33,341 nt of DNA from Clostridia bacterium (GTDB lineage: Bacteria > Bacillota > Clostridia > Peptostreptococcales > Anaerovoracaceae). Location of the stretch: contig JAIKWW010000076.1 in assembly GCA_024684465.1 (NCBI GenBank), forward strand, positions 1 to 33,341, in the 5' to 3' direction. Positions 5,385-12,969 of the stretch are shown here, piece by piece. Each line of letters begins with the position of its first letter. The stretch's first letter is position 1. A model generated the notes under the pieces. It saw nothing but the letters and a program-made list of their open reading frames with translations. It was not told where the DNA came from and searched no databases. Both the position numbers and the translations under genes were made by a program.

Positions 5385-7064
5385 GTGGCTGACATGAAGA
5401 ATTTTATAGATTCGCTGCTTGAAGGAGCAGGCGGGTCAAAGGCGGAAAAACTGAATGGCAGGACATACAGGGATGAGCCGATTCTCATGACGGCGGCGCA
5501 GATGGCGGACTACACTCCGCCGAAGTACCGGGAGATGAGGATGATCGGCAGGAAGTTCCGCGGCGGTCAGTATCGGAATTATCTTGAAATGGAAGGCAGG
5601 GTCTTTTACGAAGAGGCCCGGTTCATGCAGGATTACGAGGATCAGGTGGAGCTCAGGGCTGAAATTGAGGACATTTTCAGACCGGGCTACGAGGATCTTA
5701 CGGACAGGGAACTGCGGATGTATTTCACATGGAGGCGGAATTTCAGGCATGGAAACCCGGATGGCATCAGTAAGACCTTTGCCCGGATCTATTCCAACGA
5801 GCTGATCAATCTTATCGGCGTGAGGGATCCTGAAGAGGGATACCGGCTGATCCAGCAGCTGCGGCAGGTCTGCGCAGAGAAGGGCTTCGGAAAGTATTTT
5901 GATCTTGATATGAAGGAAATTGCCCATGACTTTGTGGTTTATTACGACTTGCCGGCGGCGCTTCTTAACGATGACGATTCCATCAGGCATGCGGATTCGG
6001 TGCGGATAATAAGCGACCACAGGAGCTGCAGTCCCCATGAGCTGATGGGCGCACTGGACGAGCTTTCCAGCTACAGTATTAACAAATCGAGATTTTACAA
6101 GGCCAATCCAGAAGACATGGAGGCTGTGGTCTACGGAGCCTTTGACCAGCTCTACGCTTACTACGGCAGGGGTCACAAGGTGGATCTGGTGGAGAAATTT
6201 GCAGGAGCAAAGTCACGGATTCCTTATCGCATGTTCGGATACAATGTTTTTTTTGAGAAGGTGAGGCATCCGGACGGAGTATACGATGTGGACGGCCTCA
6301 CCAGATACATCTGCAGCCGGGGAAACTGGGTGATGGAGACTCTCATGCCCACAGACAAGAATCGCCGTGAGGTGAAGAAGTTCCTGAAGAGTGTTGATTT
6401 CCGCATGCGGGAAATGTTCGATTTTACACCGCAGATAAAGGATGTCAAAGTTTCCAAACTGTACGATTCCATAATCAGAGAGGAAATCGGGAAGATCCTT
6501 GATGCGAAGAGGGAAGCTGCCCGGCCGAGGATCGAGATAGATCTGTCCAAGCTGGACCGCATCCGGGCGGCTGCCGAAAAGACTGCCAGGAAGCTGATAG
6601 TGGAAGATGAGAACTTTGAGGAAGAGGGCTCTGCGCAGATTCCTCTGATGGAAGTCGGGACTGTGGCTCCGGCTGGGGATGCCGGCAGGGCTAAAGGAGA
6701 CGGCGAGGCTGAAACAGAAGGCAAGGCCGGTGCTGTTTCCTGTGCTGAGATTCCGAAAGCTATTGAAATTGATGGGGATAGTTCAGGAACAGAGATTCCG
6801 AATGCCGAGGCAGGCCGGGAGGCTGCCGGTGGGGCCGGTGCCGGGACGGCATTCAGTCCACTGGAACGGGAATTCCTGAGCAGACTGCTCAGGGGTGAGC
6901 CTTACGCTGACCTGCCGGAGCGGGAGCATGTCATGCTGTCGATCCTGGTGGACGGCATCAACGAGAAGTTTTACGATCTGCTGGGTGACACCGGCTTGGA
7001 ATTTGAAGGGGAAGAGCCTGTGATCATCGAGGATTACAGGGAGGATATAGAGGCGCTTCTGTGA
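5385..7064 (+). CDS. TerB-N/TerB-C domain protein, first gene of a putative DNA-processing or defence operon
   Basis: The 559-residue product resembles TerB-N proteins: a basic YFTWRRNFRHG motif at about 113-123, followed by helices typical of the TerB-N region (YSNELINLIGVRDPEEGYRLI ... FGKYFDLDM, about 135-185). A low-complexity Ala/Glu/Gly linker (about 420-490) leads to a TerB-C-like end (LEREFLSRLLRG ... INEKFYDLLGDTGLEFEGEEPVIIEDYREDIEALL). TerB-related domains are alpha-helical, bind metal in some families, and are linked to stress and phage-response gene sets. The GTG at 5385 is preferred to the ATG at 5394 because GGGGGA lies seven bases before it. The gene is followed by the ATPase after about 28 bases. 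The molecular role is not known. Confidence 0.8.
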   Translation: MADMKNFIDSLLEGAGGSKAEKLNGRTYRDEPILMTAAQMADYTPPKYREMRMIGRKFRGGQYRNYLEMEGRVFYEEARFMQDYEDQVELRAEIEDIFRPGYEDLTDRELRMYFTWRRNFRHGNPDGISKTFARIYSNELINLIGVRDPEEGYRLIQQLRQVCAEKGFGKYFDLDMKEIAHDFVVYYDLPAALLNDDDSIRHADSVRIISDHRSCSPHELMGALDELSSYSINKSRFYKANPEDMEAVVYGAFDQLYAYYGRGHKVDLVEKFAGAKSRIPYRMFGYNVFFEKVRHPDGVYDVDGLTRYICSRGNWVMETLMPTDKNRREVKKFLKSVDFRMREMFDFTPQIKDVKVSKLYDSIIREEIGKILDAKREAARPRIEIDLSKLDRIRAAAEKTARKLIVEDENFEEEGSAQIPLMEVGTVAPAGDAGRAKGDGEAETEGKAGAVSCAEIPKAIEIDGDSSGTEIPNAEAGREAAGGAGAGTAFSPLEREFLSRLLRGEPYADLPEREHVMLSILVDGINEKFYDLLGDTGLEFEGEEPVIIEDYREDIEALL

Positions 7065-7092
7065 AACGGAGCAGAGGCCGGAGGTTATGCAT

Positions 7093-8421
7093 ATGAAGGT
7101 ACCAAAGAGGATCGCTACGGTGATAGTCAACTCGCTTAAGGGCGGTGTTGTGCCGCGCACGGGACTTCCTTACATTACTGTGGGAAGGGACAGGGAGAGC
7201 GATGCACTGCTGAGGGACGTGGACATCATCTCGGAGGGTGGTGCGTCTTTCCGCTTTATTGTTGGAAAATACGGCAGCGGAAAGAGTTTCATGCTCCAGA
7301 CCATCAGGAATTATGTGATGGACAGGAATTTCGTGGTGGTGGATGCGGATCTTTCGCCTGAGCGCAGGCTTCACGGCACCAAGGGCCAGGGACTTGCAAC
7401 ATACAGGGAGCTCATCAGGAACATGTCCACTAAAACCAGGCCGGAGGGCGCTGCTCTCACGCTGATCCTGGACAGATGGCTGAACAATATCATGACTGAG
7501 GTTTCCGCTGAGACAGGACTGGAACGGGAAGATCCCGCCTTCGACGGACAGGTGGAAAAGCGCATCTATGGAGTGATCGATTCTCTGGATGAAATGGTCT
7601 ACGGGTACGATTTCGCAAGGCTTCTCATTAGATATTACAAGGCTTTTGTGATAGGTGACGCAGATGACAAAGGCAGGGTTGTGAAGTGGTTCCGCGGGGA
7701 ATACACAACTAAGAGTGATGTGAAGAGAGATCTGGGTATCAATATTCTCATAACTGATGACAACTGGTACGAGTATCTCAAGCTGTTCGCCATGTTCCTG
7801 AAGCGGGCCGGATATGCGGGGATGCTGGTGCTGATAGATGAACTTGTGAATATCTACAAGATCCCGAACCGAATTACCAGACAGTACAACTACGAGAAGA
7901 TCCTGACTATGTACAATGACACTCTTCAGGGTAAGGCCCAGTATCTGGGGATCATCATGAGTGGGACGCCTCAGTGCGTGGAGGACACCCGGAGGGGAGT
8001 GTACAGCTACGAGGCACTGCGGTCAAGGCTTTCCGAGGGCCGGTTCGCCAGCCGTGAAGAGGGGATCTACGACATGATGGCTCCTGTGATCAAGCTGAGT
8101 CCGCTGACACATGAAGAAATGCTGGTACTGCTGGAGAAGCTGGCTGATATTCATGCGGATCTCTACGGATATGAACGGCATGTGGATGAGAATGATCTGG
8201 CGGATTTTATCAGGATAGAATACGGCCGAGTCGGCGCGGAGACCGGGATCACGCCGAGAGAGATCATCCGGGATTTCATAGAACTTCTGGATATCGTATA
8301 TCAGGAACCGCAGCTGAAGGTTCGGGATCTTCTGGAATCTGAGAAGTTCGAGTACTCAAAACCGGAGTTTGGAAACGGCAACGACGAGGTGGACGTGCAG
8401 TTTGCGGAATTCACGATCTAG
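7093..8421 (+). CDS. DUF2791/BrxD-like P-loop ATPase
   Basis: A 442-residue ATPase with Walker A GKYGSGKS at 58-65, Walker B GMLVLIDE ending in D249-E250, and a sensor-like GIIMSGTPQ around 286-294 followed by a conserved acidic/Arg stretch (EDTRRGVYSYEALRSRL). A C-terminal helical region with the phrase ITPREIIRDFIELLD follows. This pattern matches the DUF2791 family that includes BrxD of type 2 BREX phage defence. Of two adjacent starts, the ATG at 7093 sits eight bases from GGAGG and is preferred over 7087, which is only two bases from it. It lies between the TerB gene and the helicase gene, all on one strand with short gaps. It probably drives a DNA-associated complex with the helicase; this is inference. 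Confidence 0.85.
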   Translation: MKVPKRIATVIVNSLKGGVVPRTGLPYITVGRDRESDALLRDVDIISEGGASFRFIVGKYGSGKSFMLQTIRNYVMDRNFVVVDADLSPERRLHGTKGQGLATYRELIRNMSTKTRPEGAALTLILDRWLNNIMTEVSAETGLEREDPAFDGQVEKRIYGVIDSLDEMVYGYDFARLLIRYYKAFVIGDADDKGRVVKWFRGEYTTKSDVKRDLGINILITDDNWYEYLKLFAMFLKRAGYAGMLVLIDELVNIYKIPNRITRQYNYEKILTMYNDTLQGKAQYLGIIMSGTPQCVEDTRRGVYSYEALRSRLSEGRFASREEGIYDMMAPVIKLSPLTHEEMLVLLEKLADIHADLYGYERHVDENDLADFIRIEYGRVGAETGITPREIIRDFIELLDIVYQEPQLKVRDLLESEKFEYSKPEFGNGNDEVDVQFAEFTI

Positions 8422-8477
8422 ACCTGCTGCACGAAGATCTGTTTTTCCATGATTTTTGATAAGCCGGAGATTGAAAT

Positions 8478-10697
8478 ATGAATACATTTGACAGATATGC
8501 CCCATTCATAAGGGATTATATTTTCCAGAATGGGTGGGGTTCTCTTCGGGCGGTTCAGGTGGCCGCCGCAGAGGCAATATTTGATACTGATGACAATGTG
8601 CTGCTTTCTGCTTCTACTGCTTCGGGGAAGACGGAGGCAGCTTTTTTTCCTATTCTCACTTTAATGTCGGAAGAAATGCCCGCGTCAGTGGGAGCATTGT
8701 ACATAGCGCCGCTGAAAGCACTGATAAATGACCAGTTTGAGCGTCTGAACGATCTGTGCCGGGAGGCGGAAATTCCCATCTGGCACTGGCACGGGGACGT
8801 GTCTCAGACAAGAAAGCAGAAGCTGATGAAGAATCCTTCCGGAATCCTCCAGATAACACCGGAGTCTCTGGAGGCTATGATGATGCGGAAGCGGGCTGAC
8901 ATAGCGAGATTATTCGGAGATCTGAGGTTTGTGGTGATCGACGAGGTGCACTCGCTGCTTAGGGCGGATCGTGGAGGACAGACCCTGTGCCTGGTGGAGC
9001 GACTCTCCAGACTTGCCGGCGTGAATCCCCGGAGGATAGGCCTGTCAGCCACTATTGGAGATCCGGAGGCTGCAGGACGCTTTCTCTCTGAGGGAACCGG
9101 GAGACGGACCATCGTGCCGCAGATCCAGTCACCCGGCAATCGCTGGAGACTCTGCATGGAACATTTCTACGTGGGTTCCGACGAGCGGATCGAGGCTGCT
9201 GACGAGGCACCGGAGAGCGCGGATCCCGGCCTCGGTTTTATATTCCAGCATACAAGGGACCGGAAATGTCTGGTTTTTGTGAACTCCAGAGAAGAATGCG
9301 AGGCTGTGACAAACACTCTGCGCCGCTACTGCGAGGAGCGGCGGGAGCCGGACAGGTTTATGATCCATCACGGAAACCTGTCCACCTCATACAGAGAGAC
9401 GGCGGAAGAGGTCATGAAGGACGATGAACAGATGCAGACTACCGTGACCACGGCAACTCTGGAGCTTGGAATCGATATAGGGAGGCTGGAGCGTGCTTTT
9501 CAGATCAACGCACCTTTTACAGTGTCTTCATTTCTCCAGAGAATGGGCCGCACCGGAAGGCGTGAACAGCCTCAGGAAATGTGGTTTGTTATCCGGGAGG
9601 AAAAGACGGAGCCAAGAGCGCTGCTGCCTGTGACTGTACCATGGAAAATGCTGCAGGCAATCGCACTGGTGCAGCTCTACGTGGAGGAACGATGGGTTGA
9701 ACCGCCGAAGCTCAACAGACTGGCATACAGCCTGCTGTATCATCAGACCATGTCGGAATTGTCCGCCGGGGGTGAGATGATCCCGGCAGCTCTTGCCAGC
9801 AGGGTCCTCACTCTCACATATTTCCGCAACGTGTCTGCAGAGGATTACAAGATGCTTCTGCGTCATCTGATCGCCATCGGTCATATACAAAAGACTGAAC
9901 GTGGCGGACTGATAGTCGGGCTTGAGGGAGAAAGGGTCACAAACTCCTTTAAATTCTACGCTGTCTTCAAGGAAAATGAGGAGTACACCTGTCGCAGCGA
10001 CACCCAGGAGCTGGGAACCATCGTTCAGCCGCCCCCTGTTGGTGAAAAGATCGTGCTGGCGGGAAAAGTGTGGATAGTTGACGAAATCGACAGGAAGCGC
10101 AGGCTGCTCTACTGTCACGGAACAAAGGGAAACGCATCTGTTTACTTCGGGGAAGTGGCAGGGGATATCAATACAAAAATTCTGGAAAGGATGCACCGGG
10201 TGCTGTATGAGGAAGAATCCTATCCTTATCTGCTCCGCAATGCGGGCACGAGACTGCAGGAGGCGCGCCGCACGGCATTCAACGCAGGTTTGAAGGAACG
10301 GATGCTCATCAATCTGGGCGGTTCGGTGTGGGCGCTGTTCCCATGGGCCGGAACCTACACATTCCTCGCCATGGAACGGTTTCTGAAGATAAAGTGCGGA
10401 GGCGAACTGGGTCTCAGCTCTTTTGAGTCAGCCAGACCTTACTTCATGCAGTTCTCGATGGCAGTTTCAAAGGAAATGTTCGCGGAGACAGTCCGGAGAA
10501 AACTGGAGGAACCTCTGGATCCCATGGAGCTGGTCTACAAAAATGAGGTACCGCTGTTTGACAAATACGACGAGTTTCTGCCGGATGAGCTGGTGAGGAA
10601 GGGGTTTGCATACGGAGTGCTGGACACTGAGGAAATGAAAAAGAAGTTTCTGGAAATCGCTGACAGCATTGACCGGGAAAACCTGACTGGGCAGTAA
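8478..10697 (+). CDS. DEAD/DEAH-type superfamily II helicase, Lhr/BrxHI-like
   Basis: The 739-residue protein has all the main helicase motifs: Q-motif region SLRAVQVAAA (22-31), Walker A STASGKT (46-52), motif Ib ITPESLE (126-132), DEVH (155-158), SATIGD (190-195), motif IV LVFVNSREE (265-273), motif V TATLELGIDIG (325-335) and QRMGRTGRR (354-362). The motif set and the winged-helix-like part after the second RecA domain are typical of Lhr-like helicases such as BrxHI of type 2 BREX. It is shorter than full-length Lhr. It is the last gene of the TerB-ATPase-helicase set and ends six bases before the convergent SMR gene's stop, with no terminator between. Substrate and polarity cannot be read from the sequence. 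Confidence 0.87.
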   Translation: MNTFDRYAPFIRDYIFQNGWGSLRAVQVAAAEAIFDTDDNVLLSASTASGKTEAAFFPILTLMSEEMPASVGALYIAPLKALINDQFERLNDLCREAEIPIWHWHGDVSQTRKQKLMKNPSGILQITPESLEAMMMRKRADIARLFGDLRFVVIDEVHSLLRADRGGQTLCLVERLSRLAGVNPRRIGLSATIGDPEAAGRFLSEGTGRRTIVPQIQSPGNRWRLCMEHFYVGSDERIEAADEAPESADPGLGFIFQHTRDRKCLVFVNSREECEAVTNTLRRYCEERREPDRFMIHHGNLSTSYRETAEEVMKDDEQMQTTVTTATLELGIDIGRLERAFQINAPFTVSSFLQRMGRTGRREQPQEMWFVIREEKTEPRALLPVTVPWKMLQAIALVQLYVEERWVEPPKLNRLAYSLLYHQTMSELSAGGEMIPAALASRVLTLTYFRNVSAEDYKMLLRHLIAIGHIQKTERGGLIVGLEGERVTNSFKFYAVFKENEEYTCRSDTQELGTIVQPPPVGEKIVLAGKVWIVDEIDRKRRLLYCHGTKGNASVYFGEVAGDINTKILERMHRVLYEEESYPYLLRNAGTRLQEARRTAFNAGLKERMLINLGGSVWALFPWAGTYTFLAMERFLKIKCGGELGLSSFESARPYFMQFSMAVSKEMFAETVRRKLEEPLDPMELVYKNEVPLFDKYDEFLPDELVRKGFAYGVLDTEEMKKKFLEIADSIDRENLTGQ

Positions 10698-10703
10698 CGC
10701 GCA

Positions 10704-11072
10704 TCATGCCGATCCGAAGAGGTTCAGGACGATGATGCTGACAATGATTATGATCAGAGCCAGAACGCCCTTCCGGGTGAGTGGCTCATGATAGATCCGG
10801 TTCCCCACCACTGCGGTAACAACTGTGCCGACCGCACCCCAGGTGGCATAGCCGACTCCCAGGTCGATGGGCACCAGCGTTATTCCGAAAAATTCATTGG
10901 GACTGATGCAGTTGGCAAAGAAATAGTAGCACAGGGAATACCCTGCGACGCACATAAGTGTCTGCTTCGGTACTGTAAACCCCTTTGAGTAAGGGAGCGT
11001 AGAAGTTGAAATCACCTCAAAGAAGATGGATATACCCAGTATGACATATGCAAGTATCACGCCCGTATTCAT
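10704..11072 (-). CDS. SMR family transporter, second subunit of a pair
   Basis: This 122-residue protein has four membrane helices and the small multidrug resistance hallmarks: the essential membrane glutamate E19 in helix 1 (ISIFFEV), P-x-D followed by GYATWGAVGT in helix 3, and a C-terminal helix rich in Ile/Val (ALIIIIVSIIVLNLF). SMR proteins exchange protons for cationic drugs, guanidinium or polyamines as dimers. The ATG at 11072 overlaps the upstream SMR gene's stop by four bases (ATGA), which points to translational coupling and a heterodimer such as EbrAB or YkkCD. Longer in-frame extensions overlap the upstream gene and are not used. Substrate class cannot be decided by eye. Confidence 0.9.
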   Translation of the reverse strand: MNTGVILAYVILGISIFFEVISTSTLPYSKGFTVPKQTLMCVAGYSLCYYFFANCISPNEFFGITLVPIDLGVGYATWGAVGTVVTAVVGNRIYHEPLTRKGVLALIIIIVSIIVLNLFGSA

Positions 11073-11464
11073 GAGTTCTGTTCCTTTCTGCGGTTCTTCT
11101 TTGCTTTGCGCTTTTCCTCTTCTTCCGGGGAGCCGTACAGATTCAGCATGAATACGCCGAAGCCCATTGTAACTATGGATATCCAGCCTGCAATGGTCAG
11201 ATCCTGATGGAAGAATATAACACCTGCGATGGAAAGGGCTATGCTGCCCAGAGCTGTCCAGGTGGCATATGCAACAGCCAGATCTATGATCCGGAGTATC
11301 TTTGCAAAGAGGGTAAAAGATACAAAGTAGCACAGTATCAGAAGCACAGAGATCTTTTCGTTGCGGAAAGCATCGCAGGCTTCGAGACAAATGGAGCCGA
11401 TAATCTCAAATACTATGGAAATTATGAGAAGAATATACGCACTTCGTTTGGATATGTTCAGCAT
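11069..11464 (-). CDS. SMR family transporter, first subunit of a pair
   Basis: The 131-residue protein has four membrane helices, the conserved glutamate E20 in helix 1 (IISIVFEIIGS), and the helix 3 signature AYATWTALGS. A Lys/Glu/Arg-rich cytoplasmic tail (PEEEEKRKAKKNRRKEQNS) is absent from its partner and probably sets membrane orientation, as in antiparallel or oppositely oriented heterodimers. The ATG at 11464 is preceded by GAAAGGAA; an in-frame TTG further out is not needed. It is the first gene of a two-gene operon. A structured leader candidate lies upstream on the minus strand. Confidence 0.9.
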   Translation of the reverse strand: MLNISKRSAYILLIISIVFEIIGSICLEACDAFRNEKISVLLILCYFVSFTLFAKILRIIDLAVAYATWTALGSIALSIAGVIFFHQDLTIAGWISIVTMGFGVFMLNLYGSPEEEEKRKAKKNRRKEQNS

Positions 11465-11514
11465 AGCAGAGTTCCTTTCACGGTAATCCGTCAGCAGGAA
11501 AGACAAACGGTATT

Positions 11515-11566
11515 TGAACCCGGCAGAGGTAAGACCGGTTGAGGGCTGCCATCCGGGTACGGTTCG
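11515..11566 (-). promoter_or_regulatory. Possible structured leader of the SMR operon
   Basis: ACCCGG and CCGGGT near 11518 and 11554 form nested pairing with CAG/CTG and enclose an ACCGGT palindrome, upstream of the first SMR gene. SMR genes of the Gdx type are often under guanidine riboswitches, but I could not match the conserved bases of the guanidine-I, -II or -III classes. It is therefore listed only as an RNA hairpin candidate. Confidence 0.25.
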
Positions 11567-11709
11567 TTAATGTATAAATTATATAATAATCCGGCCCGTT
11601 TGGAAGATAATTCTGCATCATGGATTCTTTTTGCCGGGGGCTATTATATTAATATTTTTCTGTCGAAATTATATTAAGGAGCATTAGCTTCAGAAGGGAG
11701 GTGAGTTCT

Positions 11710-12558
11710 ATGGCTGTTACACTAAATTCAATGATGAGAAATTATTACAACACCTACAAGATGATTCAGAAGCACGGTTCTTCAAATGGGAACAATTCGG
11801 CTCTTTCGATGTTGAATTCAATGAATTCAACGTCTTCGGGCGCCGGTTCCCTGAACGGACTGATGAATCCTGTAAACGGCAGGTCAGGGGCTGTGTCCAA
11901 CACGGATCTGTACGATATCGCAAAGGATTACGGCACTTACAAAGCCAACCAGAGAAGCATCCACAGATACTTCAGGAGCCAGTATGGTTCAGGTTCTGCA
12001 GCGAGAACTTCCTCGACGTCTAGAACTCCTTCCGCCGCATCTGCTGCGGGAGATGCAGAAAAGAACATGTCAAAGGTCGGAAAAGCTGCTTCGGAACTGA
12101 TGAAGTCAGCAAACAAGCTGACGGCAACAGGTGACGGATCCGTTTTCAGGAAGAATGAAAGCGGTGAATACGATAAGGAGGCTATAACCTCTGCAGTATC
12201 CAGCTTTGTCGACAACTACAACGCTCTGAAGACCACAGTTGTCAAAGAGGGCAACACAAAAGAAGTCGGTGCCGAGCTTGAGCTTGTGAACAATACCCGC
12301 GTATTTTCAAAGGCTCTCGGCCGTGTGGGAATTACCCTTAATTCTGATAACTCCCTTTCACTGGACAAGGACGCCCTGAAGTCGGCGAACATGGACACGG
12401 TGAAGGCTCTGTTTAACGGAAAGACATCCTACGCCAACAGTGTGAGTGAAGAGGCGAAGCAGGTGAAGGACACTTCCTCCGCCAGCTCCAGCTTCTCATT
12501 CTCGGGATTCAGCGGCACAGGCCGCGCCGGCGGTTCTTTTATCAATATGCTTGTGTAA
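11710..12558 (+). CDS. Protein with a FliD-C-terminal-like segment, function unknown
   Basis: A 282-residue protein with no signal peptide or membrane helix. The N-terminal half is rich in Ser, Asn and Gly. The C-terminal half reads AITSAVSSFVDNYNALKTTV ... LGRVGITLNSDNSLSLDKDALKSANMDTVKALF. This order (a F-V-D-x-Y-N-x-L helix, a G-I-x-x-x-x-D-x-x-L-S-L-D strand-turn, and a x-V-x-x-L-F helix) is the pattern of the C-terminal domain of the flagellar cap protein FliD. FliD itself is longer and lies among flagellar genes, none of which are visible here. The ATG at 11710 follows GGGAGG with normal spacing; the GTG at 11701 overlaps that site. It stands alone, ended by a terminator, just upstream of the pilus operon. 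The tie to motility is inference. Confidence 0.65.
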   Translation: MAVTLNSMMRNYYNTYKMIQKHGSSNGNNSALSMLNSMNSTSSGAGSLNGLMNPVNGRSGAVSNTDLYDIAKDYGTYKANQRSIHRYFRSQYGSGSAARTSSTSRTPSAASAAGDAEKNMSKVGKAASELMKSANKLTATGDGSVFRKNESGEYDKEAITSAVSSFVDNYNALKTTVVKEGNTKEVGAELELVNNTRVFSKALGRVGITLNSDNSLSLDKDALKSANMDTVKALFNGKTSYANSVSEEAKQVKDTSSASSSFSFSGFSGTGRAGGSFINMLV

Positions 12559-12600
12559 AGCTTGTAAATTCATCATTGTAACGGTGTGACGGGAACTTAA

Positions 12601-12649
12601 CCGGGCCGGGACGGCGAATCAGCGCTGCTCCGGTCCGTCCCGTTTTTTT
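12601..12649 (+). terminator. Rho-independent terminator after the FliD-like gene
   Basis: CGGGACGG at 12607-12614 pairs with CCGTCCCG at 12635-12642 and is followed by seven Ts. It separates this gene from the pilus operon promoter. Confidence 0.85.
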
Positions 12650-12761
12650 GAACCGGGTTATATTATCCGGGAATTTAATGGAGAAAGTTATAACTGAAGG
12701 GTTATAGTTACATAAAAGAAACGCGTACAAAATATATAAGTAACAAAATGCGAATGTTGTC

Positions 12762-12790
12762 TTGATGAAAACTCTTTGCAATGTTACTAT
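12762..12790 (+). promoter_or_regulatory. Candidate sigma-A promoter of the type IV pilus operon
   Basis: TTGATG at 12762-12767 and TACTAT at 12785-12790 are exactly 17 bases apart. Transcription would start near 12797 and give a leader of about 170 bases before the pilB start at 12970. I compared the leader with the c-di-GMP-I core (GACGCAAAGC) and found no match. It may still hold an unrecognised regulatory RNA. Confidence 0.5.
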
Positions 12791-12911
12791 GTAAAACATG
12801 TAACGGTTACAAATGCCCCTGGCCGGTCTGAGGAAAGGGAATTATAGCGTTGAGATTGCAACCGCAGCAGGAAAATGTGAATCCGGCTCGGTTTCCTTGA
12901 AAACATGGGTT

Positions 12912-12938
12912 AATTTTAAGTTGTTTCGTGCCGATATA
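12912..12938 (+). promoter_or_regulatory. Weak sigma-28-like promoter match before pilB
   Basis: TAAT at 12912-12915, a 15-base spacer, and GCCGATAT at 12931-12938 resemble the flagellar sigma factor consensus TAAA-N15-GCCGATAA, with one mismatch in each box. If real, it would tie pilus expression to the motility regulon and give a leader of about 25 bases. Confidence 0.3.
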
Positions 12939-12969
12939 TTTTCTGAAACAAAGAATCAGGGAGTGTGTC

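Noticed and set aside
12797..12969. c-di-GMP-I riboswitch in the pilB leader
   Set aside because: The conserved GACGCAAAGC core and the GGUAGC-type second strand are not present. Other classes could not be tested by eye.
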